The notes below the pieces were generated by a model. It did no database searches and was not told where the DNA came from. It saw only the letters and a list, made by a program, of their open reading frames with translations. A stretch of 64,000 bases of DNA from Gordonia hirsuta DSM 44140 = NBRC 16056 (GTDB lineage: Bacteria; Actinomycetota; Actinomycetes; Mycobacteriales; Mycobacteriaceae): contig NZ_BANT01000012.1 of NCBI RefSeq assembly GCF_000333015.1, positions 62,001-126,000 of the forward strand, in the 5' to 3' direction. How positions within the stretch are numbered: position 1 is the stretch's first letter; each line of letters starts with the position of its first letter. Of this stretch, positions 63,893 through 64,000 are shown piece after piece. The position numbers and the translations under genes are program-made.

Positions 63893-64000
63893 ATGAGTAT
63901 CTGCCTCGCCGACCTCCCGCTGGACCGCCACGGACTGATCCGCCGCACGAAGGCCCTCCGGGCGGGGTTCTCCGACGACCAACTGGCGGCCGAGGTGAAG
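63893..64000 (+). CDS. Partial gene: N-terminus of a DUF559/AbiEi-type HTH protein
   Basis: ATG 63893 opens 36 codons to the window edge. The visible LIRRTKALRAGFSDDQLAAEV resembles the N-terminal helix-turn-helix seen in DUF559/AbiEi-like proteins, common singletons in Gordonia and relatives. With only 36 residues, assignment is tentative. Confidence 0.4.
   Translation, partial: MSICLADLPLDRHGLIRRTKALRAGFSDDQLAAEVK

Overview
This 64 kb window is chromosomal DNA from a high-GC, mycolic-acid-containing actinomycete (Mycobacteriales), most likely Gordonia or a close relative. The evidence is the strong G/C bias at third codon positions, a secreted PE-PPE-domain hydrolase, a WXG-type secretion pair, EthA-like and LpdA-like flavoproteins, a RamB/PrpR-type regulator, a SAM-IV riboswitch, and a gene order that, from memory, follows the Mycobacterium tuberculosis block metX-metC ... 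trpS ... dacB ... sdhBADC-cdd-deoA-add ... upp ... lpdA-glpD ... nei-lhr. No rRNA, tRNA, CRISPR array, insertion sequence, prophage or plasmid function was recognised. Most of the window is core metabolism.

Layout. 0-2.2 kb: metX (cut by the window edge) and metY, transcribed leftward behind a SAM-IV riboswitch. 2.4-4.7 kb: secreted PE-PPE-fold hydrolase with repetitive tail, then a small ChaB/Rho-N protein. 4.7-10.4 kb: guanine deaminase, exonuclease III, trpS, a YihY-type membrane protein and a D,D-carboxypeptidase. 10.5-14 kb: succinate dehydrogenase operon sdhC-D-A-B with a DtxR/IdeR-like box in its upstream region. 14.1-23 kb: pyrimidine/purine salvage (cdd-deoA, add, upp) interleaved with a stand-alone Hsp100-type AAA+ protein, a conserved hypothetical, and a pair consisting of a small type VII-secretion-like protein and an NlpC/P60 hydrolase. 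23-34 kb: envelope proteins of unknown function, enoyl-CoA hydratase-like and M20 amidohydrolase genes, a GGCT-fold protein, lpdA, an MFS exporter, divergent glpK/glpD, a double-ACT protein. 34-43 kb: PNPOx-like protein, secreted trypsin-like protease, multi-pass membrane protein with a QQYP-rich tail, Nei glycosylase and the giant helicase Lhr.

42.9-44.7 kb: a cobalamin riboswitch leads cbtB-cbtA (predicted cobalt uptake) and a histidine-phosphatase-fold protein that has lost its catalytic histidines. 45.1-45.8 kb is largely non-coding and carries a 16-bp tandem repeat. 45.8-50 kb: a LipE-like serine hydrolase and an acyl-CoA dehydrogenase diverge around a perfect match to the KstR motif, followed by an acyl-CoA synthetase. 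50-54.5 kb: a PutP-type symporter, an EthA-like Baeyer-Villiger monooxygenase and a divergent PucR-type regulator flanking a palindrome. 54.5-63 kb: a PrpR/RamB-type Fe-S regulator diverges from prpD-prpB-prpC, with pyruvate carboxylase 49 bp downstream; together they would convert propionyl-CoA plus oxaloacetate to pyruvate and succinate and regenerate oxaloacetate. 63-64 kb: a CoA-type Nudix hydrolase, a terminator-like hairpin and the start of a gene running off the window.

Several genes (xth, add, upp, an enoyl-CoA hydratase, glpD, the ACT gene, prpD) have a TANNNT -10 box 6-8 nt before the start codon, as expected for leaderless transcripts. Nothing here is clearly a wholly new system. 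The most interesting items are the catalytically degenerate phosphatase in the B12-controlled operon, the WXG/NlpC pair, the truncated Hsp100, and several regulator sites that tie metabolism to iron, sterol/lipid and propionate control.
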